Assembly (NCBI RefSeq): GCF_020858115.1 | Contig: NZ_JACYMM010000003.1 | Coordinates: forward strand, 62,001-126,000 | Reading direction: 5' to 3' | Origin: Janthinobacterium sp. FW305-129 | Lineage (GTDB): Bacteria > Pseudomonadota > Gammaproteobacteria > Burkholderiales > Burkholderiaceae_D | Length of the DNA: 64,000 nucleotides | In this document: one piece after another, positions 9,016 through 18,544 of the stretch | Numbering within the stretch: position 1 is the first letter of the stretch | Layout: each line of letters begins with the position of its first letter | Made by a program: the position numbers and the translations under genes | Notes under the pieces: model-generated | What the model saw: only the letters and a program-made list of their open reading frames with translations | The model's database searches: none | What the model was told of the DNA's origin: nothing

Positions 9016-11103
9016 TTACTTGACCTCGGGTTCGCTGACCACGTCTTCGCTGGCCAGTTCCGCCACTTCCGCATCGGCGTCGCTGACCTGGTTCGCCGCT
9101 TCCGGCGAGGTTTCCGGCGCCACTTCGCCCTCTTCCGCGCCTTCGTCGCCCGATTCTTCCTCGTAGTCCAGCTCGGCACCGGCCGCCGCGTCGGGCACGG
9201 CGGCGATTTCCAGCAGGCGCGCTTCGATGCTCAGGTCGACTTCATCCCAGCGCAAGAGATCCAGCTTGACCTGCGCACCGCGCGCCACCGATGGCATGCC
9301 CGGCAGCTTGATGACCAGCGGAATGTCGACCAGGCGCAGGATTTCGTCTTTCAGCACCACGGCATCGACCTGGCGCGCGTTTTCCTGGTGCAGCCAGCGC
9401 AAGCACCAGTAGCGTTCCATGTTCGACTGGAAATCGCCATACGCGGCATACGCGGCGTCGAAGGCCGAAACGATGGCGAACAGGTTTGCGTCGCGCGGCT
9501 TGAACGGTGCCACCAGCGGCGCCGTCACGCCATGCTCGGCGCAGGCGATGATTTGCCACTGGTTCACCAGGTCCGTATAGCGGCGCAGGGGCGAAGTGCT
9601 CCACGCGTATTGATCCACGCCAAGACCCTGGTGCGGCGCCGCATGGGTGACCATGCGCACCTGCATCTTTGCCGCCCAGCTATTGCCGCTGCCGCCGCCC
9701 TGGCTGCGGTAGATACCGGGCACGCCATGGTCGTGCAGCATCTTGCCCCAGGTACTATTGGCAAAAATCATCAATTCGGCAACGATCTTGTCCAGCGGCG
9801 CGCCACGCTTGCGGCGCGCCACGGTGACGATGTCGTTTTCTACATAGAAGTTGAAATCGACGCGGTTGTTCTGTTCCGGCTTCAGACCAAACGCTTCGCG
9901 CTTCTTCATGCGGCCCTGTTCCAGCTGCTGCGCCCATTGCCACAGCACGGCAAAATCGGCCTTGTGCGGGTATTCTCCCTCGCCGCTGGCCAGGGTTTCC
10001 TCATTGACCACGTCGTCCAGCTGGTTATGGCGCAAATTGCTGGCGATCGGCACCAGCTCGGCGCGCGTCTGCGTGCTGACCACGGCCCAGTCCGCTTTCG
10101 GGTCCAGCGTGGCATACAGCGACAGGGCCGGGCACGTCGTGCCTTCCGCGAGCGTGAACGCATTCACGATTTCGTCGGGCAGCATGGTGATCTTGTCGCC
10201 CGGCATGTAGACGGTGGACATGCGCTGGCGCGCCATCTTGTCGATCACGTCTTCCGGGCGGATGCCCAGACCCGGCGCGGCGATGTGAATGCCCACTTTC
10301 ACGGTGCCATCCGGCAACGGTTGCACGGAGAAGGCATCGTCGATCTCGGTCGTGGTCACGTCGTCGATCGAGAAGGCGGCCACGTCGGCCAGCGGCAGCT
10401 TGGCCGTCACGGCGGGCACGGGCACGTTGGGGAAACCGGCGCCTTTAGGGAAATTCTCGAAAAGAAACTTCGACAGGTGCAAATCTTTCGGCGAAGCAAT
10501 GCCGCCGACCGCCAGCATCAAACGCGGCGGCGTCGTGTGCAATTCCGTGCACGCCGCTTCCAGCGCCTTGTATTCGATGGTGTTCTTGTCCGGCTTGAAC
10601 AGCAGTTGCAGCACCATGGGTTGCATCGAGGCAGGCAAACGGTTCTGTTTCAGCTCTTCCACATAGCCTGCCTGCACCAGCGCCTGCTGCTTTTTCTTTT
10701 CGATGCCGGCCAGGGCCGCCTTCAGCGACGCTTCCGGCGCCGCCTTATAGCGGCCACGGCCCTTCTTGTAGAAATACACGGGCGCCGAATGCAGGGCAAG
10801 GATCAGGCCGGCCGCTTCCGGCGGCAATGGCGCATGGCCGAAATACTCGGCGCCCAGCTCGGCAAAGCCGAACTCGTCTTCGCCCGCCACTTCCCACAGG
10901 AAATCGAGATCGATCTCGGCAGCAACGGCCTTGGCTTGTTCCAGCAGCTCGGCCGGGGCCGGCTTTTCATATTGCAGCAGCACGTCCTTGACCTTGACCT
11001 TGGTGCGCTTGCCGCTGGCCATTTCGACCTGGTACGCTTCACCCGCTTGCGACAGGACCGTGCCGACCTTGAAATCGCCGGATTCTTCAAAAAATAGATT
11101 CAT
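9016..11103 (-). CDS. RNB-domain exoribonuclease (RNase II family)
   Basis: A 695-residue 3'-5' exoribonuclease of the RNase II/RNase R superfamily. The catalytic acidic cluster is 'FSIDDVTTTEIDDAFSV' at residues 244-260 (D247, D248, D255, D256), with the downstream RNB motif 'WSTSPLRRYTDLVNQWQI'. The N-terminal cold-shock-like part is divergent, and the last 50 residues form a strongly acidic Glu/Ala tail that is not part of the catalytic fold. Such enzymes degrade mRNA and structured RNA in the cytoplasm. ATG 11103 lies 2 bases after the ubiC stop. Whether it behaves like RNase II or RNase R cannot be settled from sequence alone. Confidence 0.92.
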   Translation of the reverse strand: MNLFFEESGDFKVGTVLSQAGEAYQVEMASGKRTKVKVKDVLLQYEKPAPAELLEQAKAVAAEIDLDFLWEVAGEDEFGFAELGAEYFGHAPLPPEAAGLILALHSAPVYFYKKGRGRYKAAPEASLKAALAGIEKKKQQALVQAGYVEELKQNRLPASMQPMVLQLLFKPDKNTIEYKALEAACTELHTTPPRLMLAVGGIASPKDLHLSKFLFENFPKGAGFPNVPVPAVTAKLPLADVAAFSIDDVTTTEIDDAFSVQPLPDGTVKVGIHIAAPGLGIRPEDVIDKMARQRMSTVYMPGDKITMLPDEIVNAFTLAEGTTCPALSLYATLDPKADWAVVSTQTRAELVPIASNLRHNQLDDVVNEETLASGEGEYPHKADFAVLWQWAQQLEQGRMKKREAFGLKPEQNNRVDFNFYVENDIVTVARRKRGAPLDKIVAELMIFANSTWGKMLHDHGVPGIYRSQGGGSGNSWAAKMQVRMVTHAAPHQGLGVDQYAWSTSPLRRYTDLVNQWQIIACAEHGVTAPLVAPFKPRDANLFAIVSAFDAAYAAYGDFQSNMERYWCLRWLHQENARQVDAVVLKDEILRLVDIPLVIKLPGMPSVARGAQVKLDLLRWDEVDLSIEARLLEIAAVPDAAAGAELDYEEESGDEGAEEGEVAPETSPEAANQVSDADAEVAELASEDVVSEPEVK

Positions 11104-11105
11104 TG

Positions 11106-11720
11106 TTATGCTTTGTTTATTAATGTGTCGGTTGCAACGGTGCGAGTGACGGACGTCAACTCCAGCACCGCCGGCAAAAATACTTCGGTTACCAGCAGCA
11201 AGCCCTGGTGACGCTGATACAGGCAGCGGCGGGCAAAAAACAGCGACTTGGCGTCAAAGCGCCGCCCTTCCAATGCCAGCGCTGCCTGCGCCCGCTGCAC
11301 CAGCGGGTGGCCGGCGCGCAAGCGGGCAAATTCAAGGTCGCCGCGGCGTACCATGCGGTCGCCAAACAGGGTCGTGCCCAGCGAGCGCTCGCCCAGCGCG
11401 GAAAACAGGGGCCAGTCCGTGGCCGTCGCCTGCATGGGCACGACGGTATGGCCAAACACGGCCGGCCTGTTATCACAACGCAACAGCACTTCGCGTTCCC
11501 ATACCCGCCCCGCGCGGTGCAAACCAATGATCGCGGCCTCGTCGCTCAAGCAGCGTGCCGTTTCCTGATGCAAACATTGCACGCGGAACGCCTGACTATG
11601 CGCTTTCAGCTTGGCCGTCAGCGAACCGCCGCCCGTCAGCCAGTGGCGCAAGGCGGGCGGCGCATTGACGGCGTTGACGTGCGCATGCCATTGCGCCTGC
11701 CGCAGCGAACCCGGCCTCAC
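11106..11720 (-). CDS. ubiC: Chorismate lyase
   Basis: A 204-residue UbiC-type enzyme that releases pyruvate from chorismate to give 4-hydroxybenzoate, the first step of ubiquinone synthesis. Family marks are the N-terminal 'LRHWLTGGGSLTAKLKAHS', the central 'REVLLRCDNRPAVFGHTVVP' strand pair and 'LGERSLGTTLF'. GTG at 11720 overlaps the yqiA stop (GTGA) and gives the expected length; a longer in-frame reading would extend into yqiA and lacks family resemblance. The RNase gene begins 2 bases downstream. Linking it to chorismate metabolism, aroE is three genes downstream in the same operon. Confidence 0.88.
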   Translation of the reverse strand: MRPGSLRQAQWHAHVNAVNAPPALRHWLTGGGSLTAKLKAHSQAFRVQCLHQETARCLSDEAAIIGLHRAGRVWEREVLLRCDNRPAVFGHTVVPMQATATDWPLFSALGERSLGTTLFGDRMVRRGDLEFARLRAGHPLVQRAQAALALEGRRFDAKSLFFARRCLYQRHQGLLLVTEVFLPAVLELTSVTRTVATDTLINKA

Positions 11721-12301
11721 TGGGCCGCGTCCGTCGGGATGCCGCAAAATGCCAGCACGGGCGCCAGGTAGGCGGCAAATTCGCTGATGCCATGGTCGCT
11801 GCCGTCGATGACGCACTGCTGCGCCCCCTGATAATGCGCCACCATGTCGCGGTAGTCGAGCACTTCATCGCCGGTGGCGGCAATCAGGAAATAGCGTTGC
11901 GGCTCAGTAATTTTCTCTACGGCAAACGTGCGCAGCTCATCGATGTATTCGCGCTTGAACTCGAATGGCTTGTCAGAATGGAACTCCGTCGTCACGCCCA
12001 CATGTTGCTCCAGGTCAATCAGGGGAACAATCGCAGGATTGAGCAGCACGGCGCGGCAGCCGAGCCGCTCGGCCAGCCAGGTGGCGTAATAGCCGCCCAG
12101 CGAGGAGCCGATGATGGTCAGGTCGGCCGGCGCCACGTCCTTGACCAAGGACAAGGCCAGTTCGATGGCCAGCTTGGGCGAGGCCGGCAATTGCGGGCAT
12201 AGCCACTCTGCCTCGCGGCCCAGCGCCTGCATCTGCGCGGCCAGCAGGCGCGACTTCATCGACAGGGGCGACGAGCGGAATCCATGCAGGTACAGAATCA
12301 T
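11717..12301 (-). CDS. yqiA: YqiA/YcfP-type alpha/beta-hydrolase esterase
   Basis: A 194-residue compact alpha/beta hydrolase. 'MILYLHGFRSSP' is the oxyanion-hole strand; the nucleophile elbow 'IGSSLGGYYATWLAER' places Ser at 67; 'IAATGDEVLDY' and 'DGSDHGISEF' supply the acid and histidine. Family members are cytoplasmic esterases whose physiological substrates are poorly known. ATG at 12301 overlaps the mpl stop (ATGA), and its own stop overlaps the ubiC GTG, so the three genes are translationally coupled. A longer in-frame reading through mpl exists but is a shadow of that gene. Confidence 0.9.
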   Translation of the reverse strand: MILYLHGFRSSPLSMKSRLLAAQMQALGREAEWLCPQLPASPKLAIELALSLVKDVAPADLTIIGSSLGGYYATWLAERLGCRAVLLNPAIVPLIDLEQHVGVTTEFHSDKPFEFKREYIDELRTFAVEKITEPQRYFLIAATGDEVLDYRDMVAHYQGAQQCVIDGSDHGISEFAAYLAPVLAFCGIPTDAAQ

Positions 12302-13674
12302 CGGCCCAGCGCCTCCAGCAATTTCTGGTGCACGCCGCCAAAGCCGCCGTTGCTCATGACCACGATCTGGTCGCCGGGACGGGCGCTGGCGGCCACGGCC
12401 GCCACCAGGGTATCGATGTCTTCGTAGGCGCTGGCAATCTTGCCCAGCGGCGCCAGCGCGTCGCCCAGGCTCCAGCCCAGCGCGGCATGGCTGCCGAAAC
12501 CGAAGACCAGGTCGGCATCCTTCAGGCTGCCGGGCAGCGCATCTTTCATGGCGCCCAGCTTCATGGTGTTCGAACGCGGTTCCAGCACGGCCAGGATGCG
12601 GCCGCTGTTGCCAATCTTCTGGCGCAAGCCGCCCACGGTGGTGGCAATGGCCGTCGGGTGATGCGCGAAATCGTCGTACACGGTAATGCCGTTGACCACG
12701 CCGCGCACTTCCATGCGGCGCTTGACGCTCTCGAAGGTGGCCAGCGACGCGCACGCCTGGGCAATGGGCACGCCCACGTGGCGCGCGGCGGCGATGGCGG
12801 CCAGCGCATTACTGCGGTTGTGCTTGCCCGTGAGCGCCCACGCCACGTGGCCTTCCTGCTGGCCATTGAAATACACGTCGAAGCTGCCGTCGGCCTGCTC
12901 TTGCAGTTGCCAGTTGGCATCTTGACCAAAACTTTCCTGTTCACTCCAGCAACCACGCGCCAGCACGCGCTGCAGCGACGCCTCGTCGCCGTTGTACACG
13001 AGGCGGCCGATACCGGGCACGGTGCGCACCAGGTGGTGGAATTGCGTCTCAATCGCGTGCAGATCGGGGAAGATGTCGGCGTGATCGTATTCCAGGTTAT
13101 TCATGACGGCCGTCTTCGCGTGGTAATGCACGAACTTGCTGCGCTTGTCGAAGAAGGCCGTATCGTATTCATCGGCTTCGATGACGAAGAAGTCGGACTC
13201 GGCGCTCTTGCCATCGATCTTGCCGCTGAGGCGGGCGGAAATGCCAAAGTTCATCGGCACGCCGCCGATCAGGAAGCCCGGCGCGTAGCCCGCGTCTTCG
13301 AGTATCCAGGCCAGCATGGCTGATGTTGTCGTCTTGCCATGCGTGCCGGCCACGGCCAGCACCCATCGATTGCGCAAGATGTGTTCGCCGATCCACTGCG
13401 GGCCGGACACGTACGGCAGGCTGCGGTTGAGGATTTCTTCCACCAGCGGGTTGCCGCGCGAGACCACATTGCCAATCACATACAAATCCGGGTTCAACTT
13501 GGTTTGTTCCGGATCAAAGCCTTGAATCAGTTCGATTCCCTGCGATTCCAGCTGGGTGCTCATCGGCGGATAGACATTGGCATCGCAACCGGTGACTTTA
13601 TGGCCGGCTTCCTTGGCCAGGACAGCCAGGCCGCCCATGAAGGTACCGCAAATGCCGAGAATATGAATATGCAT
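12298..13674 (-). CDS. mpl: UDP-N-acetylmuramate:L-alanyl-gamma-D-glutamyl-meso-diaminopimelate ligase
   Basis: A 458-residue Mur-ligase family enzyme that reattaches the recovered murein tripeptide to UDP-MurNAc, so recycling cell wall. The N-terminal Rossmann-like start 'MHIHILGICGTFMGGLAVLA', the ATP-binding loop 'AGTHGKTTT' (109-117), 'VIEADEYDTAFFDKRSKF' and 'VYDDFAHHPTAI' are characteristic of Mpl rather than MurC. It is the first gene of a seven-gene minus-strand operon (mpl-yqiA-ubiC-RNase-tonB-aroE-mtgA). ampD at 28083, another recycling enzyme, is in a separate operon. About 115 bases separate it from the divergent gene at 13790. Confidence 0.95.
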   Translation of the reverse strand: MHIHILGICGTFMGGLAVLAKEAGHKVTGCDANVYPPMSTQLESQGIELIQGFDPEQTKLNPDLYVIGNVVSRGNPLVEEILNRSLPYVSGPQWIGEHILRNRWVLAVAGTHGKTTTSAMLAWILEDAGYAPGFLIGGVPMNFGISARLSGKIDGKSAESDFFVIEADEYDTAFFDKRSKFVHYHAKTAVMNNLEYDHADIFPDLHAIETQFHHLVRTVPGIGRLVYNGDEASLQRVLARGCWSEQESFGQDANWQLQEQADGSFDVYFNGQQEGHVAWALTGKHNRSNALAAIAAARHVGVPIAQACASLATFESVKRRMEVRGVVNGITVYDDFAHHPTAIATTVGGLRQKIGNSGRILAVLEPRSNTMKLGAMKDALPGSLKDADLVFGFGSHAALGWSLGDALAPLGKIASAYEDIDTLVAAVAASARPGDQIVVMSNGGFGGVHQKLLEALGR

Positions 13675-13789
13675 GTGATCAGTGCGAAAGGTGCACGCTT
13701 AAGTAAGTAAGGCGGTGAGATAAAAAACAGCAAGTGCAGGATTTTACCTGACGCCATGACTTTTTCCGCTTCGGAGTATCATCTCGCTC

Positions 13790-14428
13790 ATGACGAACGA
13801 TGCATTTGACGATAACGCGCAGTTGCGCCTGGAAATCGCCGCCGCTGCCGCGCGCCTCGTGGCGCAGGATGGCGCCGACTATGGCAGCGCCAAGCGCAAG
13901 GCGGCGCGGCAAGTCCTGGGCGACGCGCCGAACCTGCCGAATATACTTCCCGACAACGAGATGATCGAGGAACAGGTGCGGCAATACAATGCCCTGTTCC
14001 TGGCCGACAGCCAGCCGGCACGGCTGTTCCAGCTGCGCACGATTGCGCTGCAGGTCATGGAAGCGTTGCAACAATTTCATCCCCTGCTCAGCGGCCCCGT
14101 GCTCAACGGCACGGCCGGCCCCCACGACGAGATCTATCTGCAACTGTTTGCCGAGAGCGCCAAGGAAATCCACATCTTCCTGCTGAATAAAAATGTCGTG
14201 CTCGACATGTCGGAAAGCCCGCATTTCAAGGGAGCGCGTTATGATGCGGTCGAGACAGCCAGTTTCCTGTGGAAAAATGAAGGCGTGCACGCAGCCATGT
14301 ATGAGCTCGACGATATGCGCGGCGCGCTGAAAGCCAAGGCCGACGGCAAGGTGCTGCGCACCGACATCGCCGGGCTGCGCAGCCTGCTGGCCGCCAGCCT
14401 CGCCGATGGCGTGCCGGCGGCCGACTAA
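13790..14428 (+). CDS. Conserved hypothetical protein, nucleotidyltransferase-like features
   Basis: A 212-residue soluble protein without signal peptide or membrane segment. The N-terminus is helical (QLRLEIAAAAARLVAQDGADY) and carries a basic 'SAKRKAARQVLG' stretch. The middle section 'LSGPVLNGTAGPHDEIYLQLFAESAKEI' resembles the strand-helix pattern of minimal nucleotidyltransferases, with a possible acidic pair, but the classic GSxxxxxxxxDxD motif is not clear. Homologues lie next to mpl in betaproteobacteria and I would not assign a function. It is divergent from mpl and 19 bases upstream of tlpA, probably in one transcript with it. Confidence 0.7.
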   Translation: MTNDAFDDNAQLRLEIAAAAARLVAQDGADYGSAKRKAARQVLGDAPNLPNILPDNEMIEEQVRQYNALFLADSQPARLFQLRTIALQVMEALQQFHPLLSGPVLNGTAGPHDEIYLQLFAESAKEIHIFLLNKNVVLDMSESPHFKGARYDAVETASFLWKNEGVHAAMYELDDMRGALKAKADGKVLRTDIAGLRSLLAASLADGVPAAD

Positions 14429-14447
14429 CATTGATATAGATAAAGTT

Positions 14448-15002
14448 ATGACAAAAAAGAATTGGATCGCCTGCGCCATCGTCGCGCTGATGTTTGGCGG
14501 CATGGGCGCCTATGTCGGTTTGAGCAAGGAAAAAGCGAAAGCAGCGGGACCGCAGACGACCGCCATCGCGCCAGGCGCGACGGGGCCGGTGAATGAACTG
14601 TATGCGCTGTCCCTGCCGGACGCGGCAGGCGCCACGCAAGCCTTGTCGCAATGGAAAGGCAAGAACTTGCTGGTCAATTTCTGGGCGCCGTGGTGCCCTC
14701 CTTGCGTGGAAGAAATGCCGGAGTTATCCGAAGTACAAGGCCACTACGGGGCGAAAAACCTGCAGGTGATCGGCATCGGCATCGATTCGGCCAGCAATAT
14801 TGCCACTTTTGCCAGCAAGGTCAAGATCGCCTATCCCGTGTACGTGTCCGGCATGAGCGGTACCGACCTGTCGCGTCATTTTGGCAATGCCACGGGCGGT
14901 TTGCCCTTTACGGTGCTGATCGGCGCCGATGGCGAAGTCAAAAAGACCTATCTGGGCCGCTTGAAATTTGATCAGTTGCGCGCCGATCTGGATAAATTGT
15001 AA
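14448..15002 (+). CDS. TlpA/ResA-type membrane-anchored thioredoxin
   Basis: A 184-residue thiol-disulfide oxidoreductase facing the periplasm. Residues 5-24 form an uncleaved signal anchor (WIACAIVALMFGGMGAYVGL); the thioredoxin fold follows with active site 'WCPPC' (C83, C86) and the cis-proline region 'GGLPFTVLIGADGEV'. The redox motif matches TlpA/ResA/CcmG proteins, which reduce apocytochrome c or copper-protein thiols. ATG 14448 gives the membrane anchor directly; a start 14 codons upstream overlaps the preceding gene. No cytochrome c maturation genes are adjacent, although a CcsA-like protein is encoded at 30120. Confidence 0.9.
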   Translation: MTKKNWIACAIVALMFGGMGAYVGLSKEKAKAAGPQTTAIAPGATGPVNELYALSLPDAAGATQALSQWKGKNLLVNFWAPWCPPCVEEMPELSEVQGHYGAKNLQVIGIGIDSASNIATFASKVKIAYPVYVSGMSGTDLSRHFGNATGGLPFTVLIGADGEVKKTYLGRLKFDQLRADLDKL

Positions 15003-15084
15003 ATTCGGAGCGTGCTTTTTTCTCTTGCCAATGCGTATCTTTGGCGGCAAAATGCGGAACTTTCGCTAAAACGGTCTTCCATAC

Positions 15085-15522
15085 ATGGCAAAAAACCTCC
15101 TTCTGCTCAACGGTCCCAACCTGAATTTGCTGGGAACGCGCGAGCCTGAGGTCTACGGCGCCAGCACCTTGGCCGATATCGAGCAGGCAGCAATGGCGCA
15201 AGCCATGGCGGCCGGTGCCGACCTGGTCTGCTTTCAAAGCAACCACGAAGGCGCGCTGATCGACCGTATCCATGCCGCGCGAGCGGAAGGGATCGATGCT
15301 ATCGTCATCAATCCGGGCGGCCTGACCCATACCAGCGTTGCCTTGCGCGATGCGCTGGCCGGGGTCGCCATCCCGTTCGTGGAAGTCCATATCTCGAATA
15401 TTTATCAACGCGAAACGTTTCGACATCACTCATTTCTCAGCGCGATCGCGCAGGGGACGATCTGCGGGCTAGGTATCGATGGATATCGGTTTGCCATCGA
15501 CTTTGCGCTTAAAAAACGTTAA
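15085..15522 (+). CDS. aroQ: 3-dehydroquinate dehydratase, type II
   Basis: A 145-residue type II dehydroquinase of the shikimate pathway; it forms dodecamers in the cytoplasm. '[19 protein letters not shown]' carries the catalytic Tyr at 24, and '[11 protein letters not shown]', '[17 protein letters not shown]' and '[15 protein letters not shown]' are the remaining active-site segments, including the flexible-loop Arg and the His pair. The gene is followed 91 bases later by accB; the aroQ-accB-accC order is common in proteobacteria. Length and motifs are complete. Confidence 0.97.
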   Translation: MAKNLLLLNGPNLNLLGTREPEVYGASTLADIEQAAMAQAMAAGADLVCFQSNHEGALIDRIHAARAEGIDAIVINPGGLTHTSVALRDALAGVAIPFVEVHISNIYQRETFRHHSFLSAIAQGTICGLGIDGYRFAIDFALKKR

Positions 15523-15613
15523 TCTACGCGATCTGCACGCATTTAGCGCGGCGATAGGTTCTTGGACATCACCGCATCACTCATAAAACAAACTACATTC
15601 CTAGGGGTTTTAC

Positions 15614-16078
15614 ATGGATCTACGAAAACTCAAGACCTTGATCGACCTGGTCGCCGAATCGGATATCGCAGAGCTGGAAGTTACCGAAGGCGAAAGCAAG
15701 GTTCGCATCGTCAAATCGTCGGCCATGCCGCAAAACCAGATGGTCATGATGCAGCCGCAAGGCATGCAAGCGCAATACCAGCCAGCCGCGCCAGCCGCCG
15801 CTCCCGCTGCGGCACCTGCCGTCGTGGTCGCCGCCGAGCCAACGGGCTATGTGGTCAAGTCGCCGATGGTCGGCACCTTCTATCGTTCCTCCGCTCCTGG
15901 CAGCGCCGCCTATGTTGAAGTGGGCTCGACCGTCAAGGAAGGTGATACCCTGTGCATCATCGAAGCGATGAAGCTCCTGAATGAAATCGACTCCGATAAA
16001 GCCGGTGTCGTGACCCAGATCCTGGTCGAAAACGGCCAACCGGTCGAATTCGGTCAACCCTTGTTTGTGATCGGCTAA
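15614..16078 (+). CDS. accB: Acetyl-CoA carboxylase biotin carboxyl carrier protein
   Basis: A 154-residue BCCP. The N-terminal 30 residues form the dimerisation segment; a flexible Pro/Ala-rich linker (about 55-75) connects to the biotinyl domain, where biotin is attached to K120 in '[12 protein letters not shown]'. The thumb-like '[15 protein letters not shown]' insertion is typical of AccB. It carries the carboxyl group between biotin carboxylase and carboxyltransferase in fatty acid synthesis. accC follows after a gap of about 100 bases that holds the small GC-rich inverted repeat GGCCGGCAACGGCC. Confidence 0.97.
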   Translation: MDLRKLKTLIDLVAESDIAELEVTEGESKVRIVKSSAMPQNQMVMMQPQGMQAQYQPAAPAAAPAAAPAVVVAAEPTGYVVKSPMVGTFYRSSAPGSAAYVEVGSTVKEGDTLCIIEAMKLLNEIDSDKAGVVTQILVENGQPVEFGQPLFVIG

Positions 16079-16179
16079 AACCCAGTCCACACGGCCGGCA
16101 ACGGCCGTTTGCAGTTTTAGCCCCTCACACTTGTTGTTTCGCCGGCTCGCCGGCTCTCACAGACATACGCGAACCTACC

Positions 16180-17595
16180 ATGTTTGAAAAAATCCTGATT
16201 GCCAACCGTGGTGAAATTGCCCTCCGTATTCAGCGCGCCTGCCGCGAAATGGGCATTAAAACGGTTGTAGTCCACTCCGAAGCCGACAAGGACGCGAAAT
16301 ACGTCAAGCTGGCCGACGAATCCGTTTGTATCGGCCCGGCACAGTCGACCCTGAGCTACCTGAACATGCCCGCCATTATCAGCGCCGCTGAAGTGACGGA
16401 TGCGCAAGCGATTCACCCAGGCTATGGCTTCTTGTCGGAAAATGCCGACTTTGCCGAACGCGTCGAGAAATCGGGCTTCGTCTTCATCGGCCCCCGTTCC
16501 GAATCGATCCGTTTGATGGGCGATAAAGTATCGGCCAAGCAAACCATGATCAAGGCTGGCGTACCGTGCGTACCGGGCTCGGAAGGCGCGTTGCCGGACG
16601 ATCCGAAAGCGATCGTGCAAATTGCCCGCAAGATCGGCTACCCAGTCATCATCAAGGCCGCCGGCGGCGGTGGCGGACGCGGCATGCGCGTGGTGCACAC
16701 GGAAGCGGCCCTGATCAACGCCGTGGCGATGACCAAGACGGAAGCGGGCACCGCATTCGGCAACCCTGAAGTGTACATGGAGAAGTATCTGGAAAATCCG
16801 CGCCACGTGGAAATCCAGATCCTCGCCGACGAACACAAGAACGCCGTCTGGCTGGGCGAGCGCGACTGCTCCATGCAGCGCCGCCACCAGAAAGTGATCG
16901 AAGAAGCACCAGCGCCGGGCATCCCGCGCAAACTTATCGAGAAAATCGGCGACCGTTGCGCTGAAGCGTGCCGCAAGATCGGCTACCGCGGCGCCGGCAC
17001 GTTTGAATTCCTGTACGAAAACGGCGAGTTTTATTTCATTGAAATGAATACCCGCGTGCAGGTGGAGCATCCCGTCACCGAGATGATCACCGGCATCGAC
17101 ATCGTGCAAGAACAGATCCGCATCGCCGCCGGCGAAAAACTGCGTTTCCGCCAGCGCGACGTCTTGCTGTCGGGCCACGCCGTCGAGTGCCGCATCAATG
17201 CGGAAGACCCGTTCAAGTTCACGCCATCGCCAGGCAAGATCGTCTCCTGGCATGCACCGGGCGGCCCTGGCATCCGCGTCGACTCGCATGCCTATGCCGG
17301 CTACTACGTACCGCCGCACTACGACTCGATGATCGGCAAAGTGATCGCTTACGGCGCCACGCGCGAGCAAGCGATCCGCCGCATGCAGATCGCCCTGTCC
17401 GAAATGGTGGTCGAAGGGATCAACACGAATATCGCCCTGCACCGCGAGCTGATGATCGATGCGCGCTTCATCGAAGGCGGCACCAACATTCACTATCTGG
17501 AACAGAAGCTGGCCGACATGCCGGACCTGGGCAAGAACCTCAATAGCGGCAGCCCCAGCATCGCCAAGAAATCCGAAATCAAGGCGGGCGCATGA
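16180..17595 (+). CDS. accC: Acetyl-CoA carboxylase biotin carboxylase subunit
   Basis: A 471-residue ATP-grasp enzyme that carboxylates biotin on AccB using bicarbonate and ATP. '[20 protein letters not shown]' is the canonical N-terminus; '[13 protein letters not shown]' is the glycine-rich ATP lid, '[15 protein letters not shown]', '[12 protein letters not shown]' and '[16 protein letters not shown]' carry catalytic and metal-binding residues. The C-terminus is about 20 residues longer than in E. coli and ends in a Ser/Lys-rich tail. Its TGA overlaps the prmA ATG by 4 bases (ATGA), so accB-accC-prmA is one operon. Confidence 0.97.
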   Translation: MFEKILIANRGEIALRIQRACREMGIKTVVVHSEADKDAKYVKLADESVCIGPAQSTLSYLNMPAIISAAEVTDAQAIHPGYGFLSENADFAERVEKSGFVFIGPRSESIRLMGDKVSAKQTMIKAGVPCVPGSEGALPDDPKAIVQIARKIGYPVIIKAAGGGGGRGMRVVHTEAALINAVAMTKTEAGTAFGNPEVYMEKYLENPRHVEIQILADEHKNAVWLGERDCSMQRRHQKVIEEAPAPGIPRKLIEKIGDRCAEACRKIGYRGAGTFEFLYENGEFYFIEMNTRVQVEHPVTEMITGIDIVQEQIRIAAGEKLRFRQRDVLLSGHAVECRINAEDPFKFTPSPGKIVSWHAPGGPGIRVDSHAYAGYYVPPHYDSMIGKVIAYGATREQAIRRMQIALSEMVVEGINTNIALHRELMIDARFIEGGTNIHYLEQKLADMPDLGKNLNSGSPSIAKKSEIKAGA

Positions 17596-18536
17596 GCTGG
17601 ACGGAAATCGTCATTGAAATCGCCCGCGACAACGCCGAGGCCATGTCCGACGCGCTGATGGAAGCGGGCGCCCTGTCGGTGTCGGTGGAAGACGCCGACG
17701 AAGGCACGGAAGCCGAGCAGCCGCTGTTTGGCGAGCCGGGCATGGAACCGAAGGAAGCGGCGTGGGAACGCAGCCGCGTGGTGGCGCTGACGGACGTCGA
17801 CGCCGACCAGGCCGCCATCGTGGCCGCTGCCGCGCAAGCGGTGGGCATGGCGGAAGCGCCCGCCTTTACCGTGCGCCCCGTGGAAGAGCAGGACTGGGTG
17901 CGCCTGACCCAGTCGCAATTCGCACCGATTCACATCGGCAAGAACATCTGGGTCGTGCCCAGCTGGCACGAGGCACCGGACCCAAGCGGCCTGATCCTGG
18001 AACTGGACCCGGGCCTGGCCTTCGGCACGGGCAGCCACCCGACCACGCGTTTATGCATGGAATGGCTGGAAGCCCATCCGGCCCCAGGCAAGACCGTGCT
18101 CGACTACGGTTGCGGTTCCGGCATCCTGGCCATGGTTGCCAAGAAACTCGGCGCGCAAACGGTGGCTGGCGTCGATATCGACCCGCAAGCGATCGAATCG
18201 GCGCGCGACAATGCCGAGCGCAACCAGTGCGACATCGAATATTTCTTGCCAGACACGTTTGCCACTTCGGCACACGCCACGGCCAAGTTTGACATCGTCG
18301 TTGCGAATATCCTGTCGAGCCCGTTGAAACTGATGGCGCCGATGCTGTCGGGCCGCGTTGCCGACGGCGGCGCCCTGATCCTGTCCGGCGTGCTGGCACG
18401 CCAGGCGGAAGAAGTGGCTGCTGCCTACGCCCCCTTCATCCAGCTGGGTGTGTGGGCAGAGCAAGACGGCTGGGTGGCCCTGCATGGCCGCCTGGGCGCC
18501 ACGCAAGCGCCTGCGCCTCGCGCGGAAGGTGCATAA
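17592..18536 (+). CDS. prmA: Ribosomal protein L11 methyltransferase
   Basis: A 314-residue SAM-dependent methyltransferase that trimethylates ribosomal protein L11. The N-terminal substrate-recognition domain (about 1-105; '[20 protein letters not shown]') precedes a Rossmann methyltransferase domain with '[18 protein letters not shown]' and the SAM-binding '[20 protein letters not shown]'. '[17 protein letters not shown]' is the NxL-type catalytic strand. It is translationally coupled to accC by ATGA and lies 8 bases upstream of a zinc-ribbon gene. The accC-prmA pairing is conserved in many proteobacteria. Confidence 0.96.
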   Translation: MSWTEIVIEIARDNAEAMSDALMEAGALSVSVEDADEGTEAEQPLFGEPGMEPKEAAWERSRVVALTDVDADQAAIVAAAAQAVGMAEAPAFTVRPVEEQDWVRLTQSQFAPIHIGKNIWVVPSWHEAPDPSGLILELDPGLAFGTGSHPTTRLCMEWLEAHPAPGKTVLDYGCGSGILAMVAKKLGAQTVAGVDIDPQAIESARDNAERNQCDIEYFLPDTFATSAHATAKFDIVVANILSSPLKLMAPMLSGRVADGGALILSGVLARQAEEVAAAYAPFIQLGVWAEQDGWVALHGRLGATQAPAPRAEGA

Positions 18537-18544
18537 GCACAGCA

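Noticed and set aside
9388-11097. 569-codon plus-strand frame opposite the RNB ribonuclease
   Set aside because: Antisense shadow; the minus strand holds a full RNB catalytic domain.
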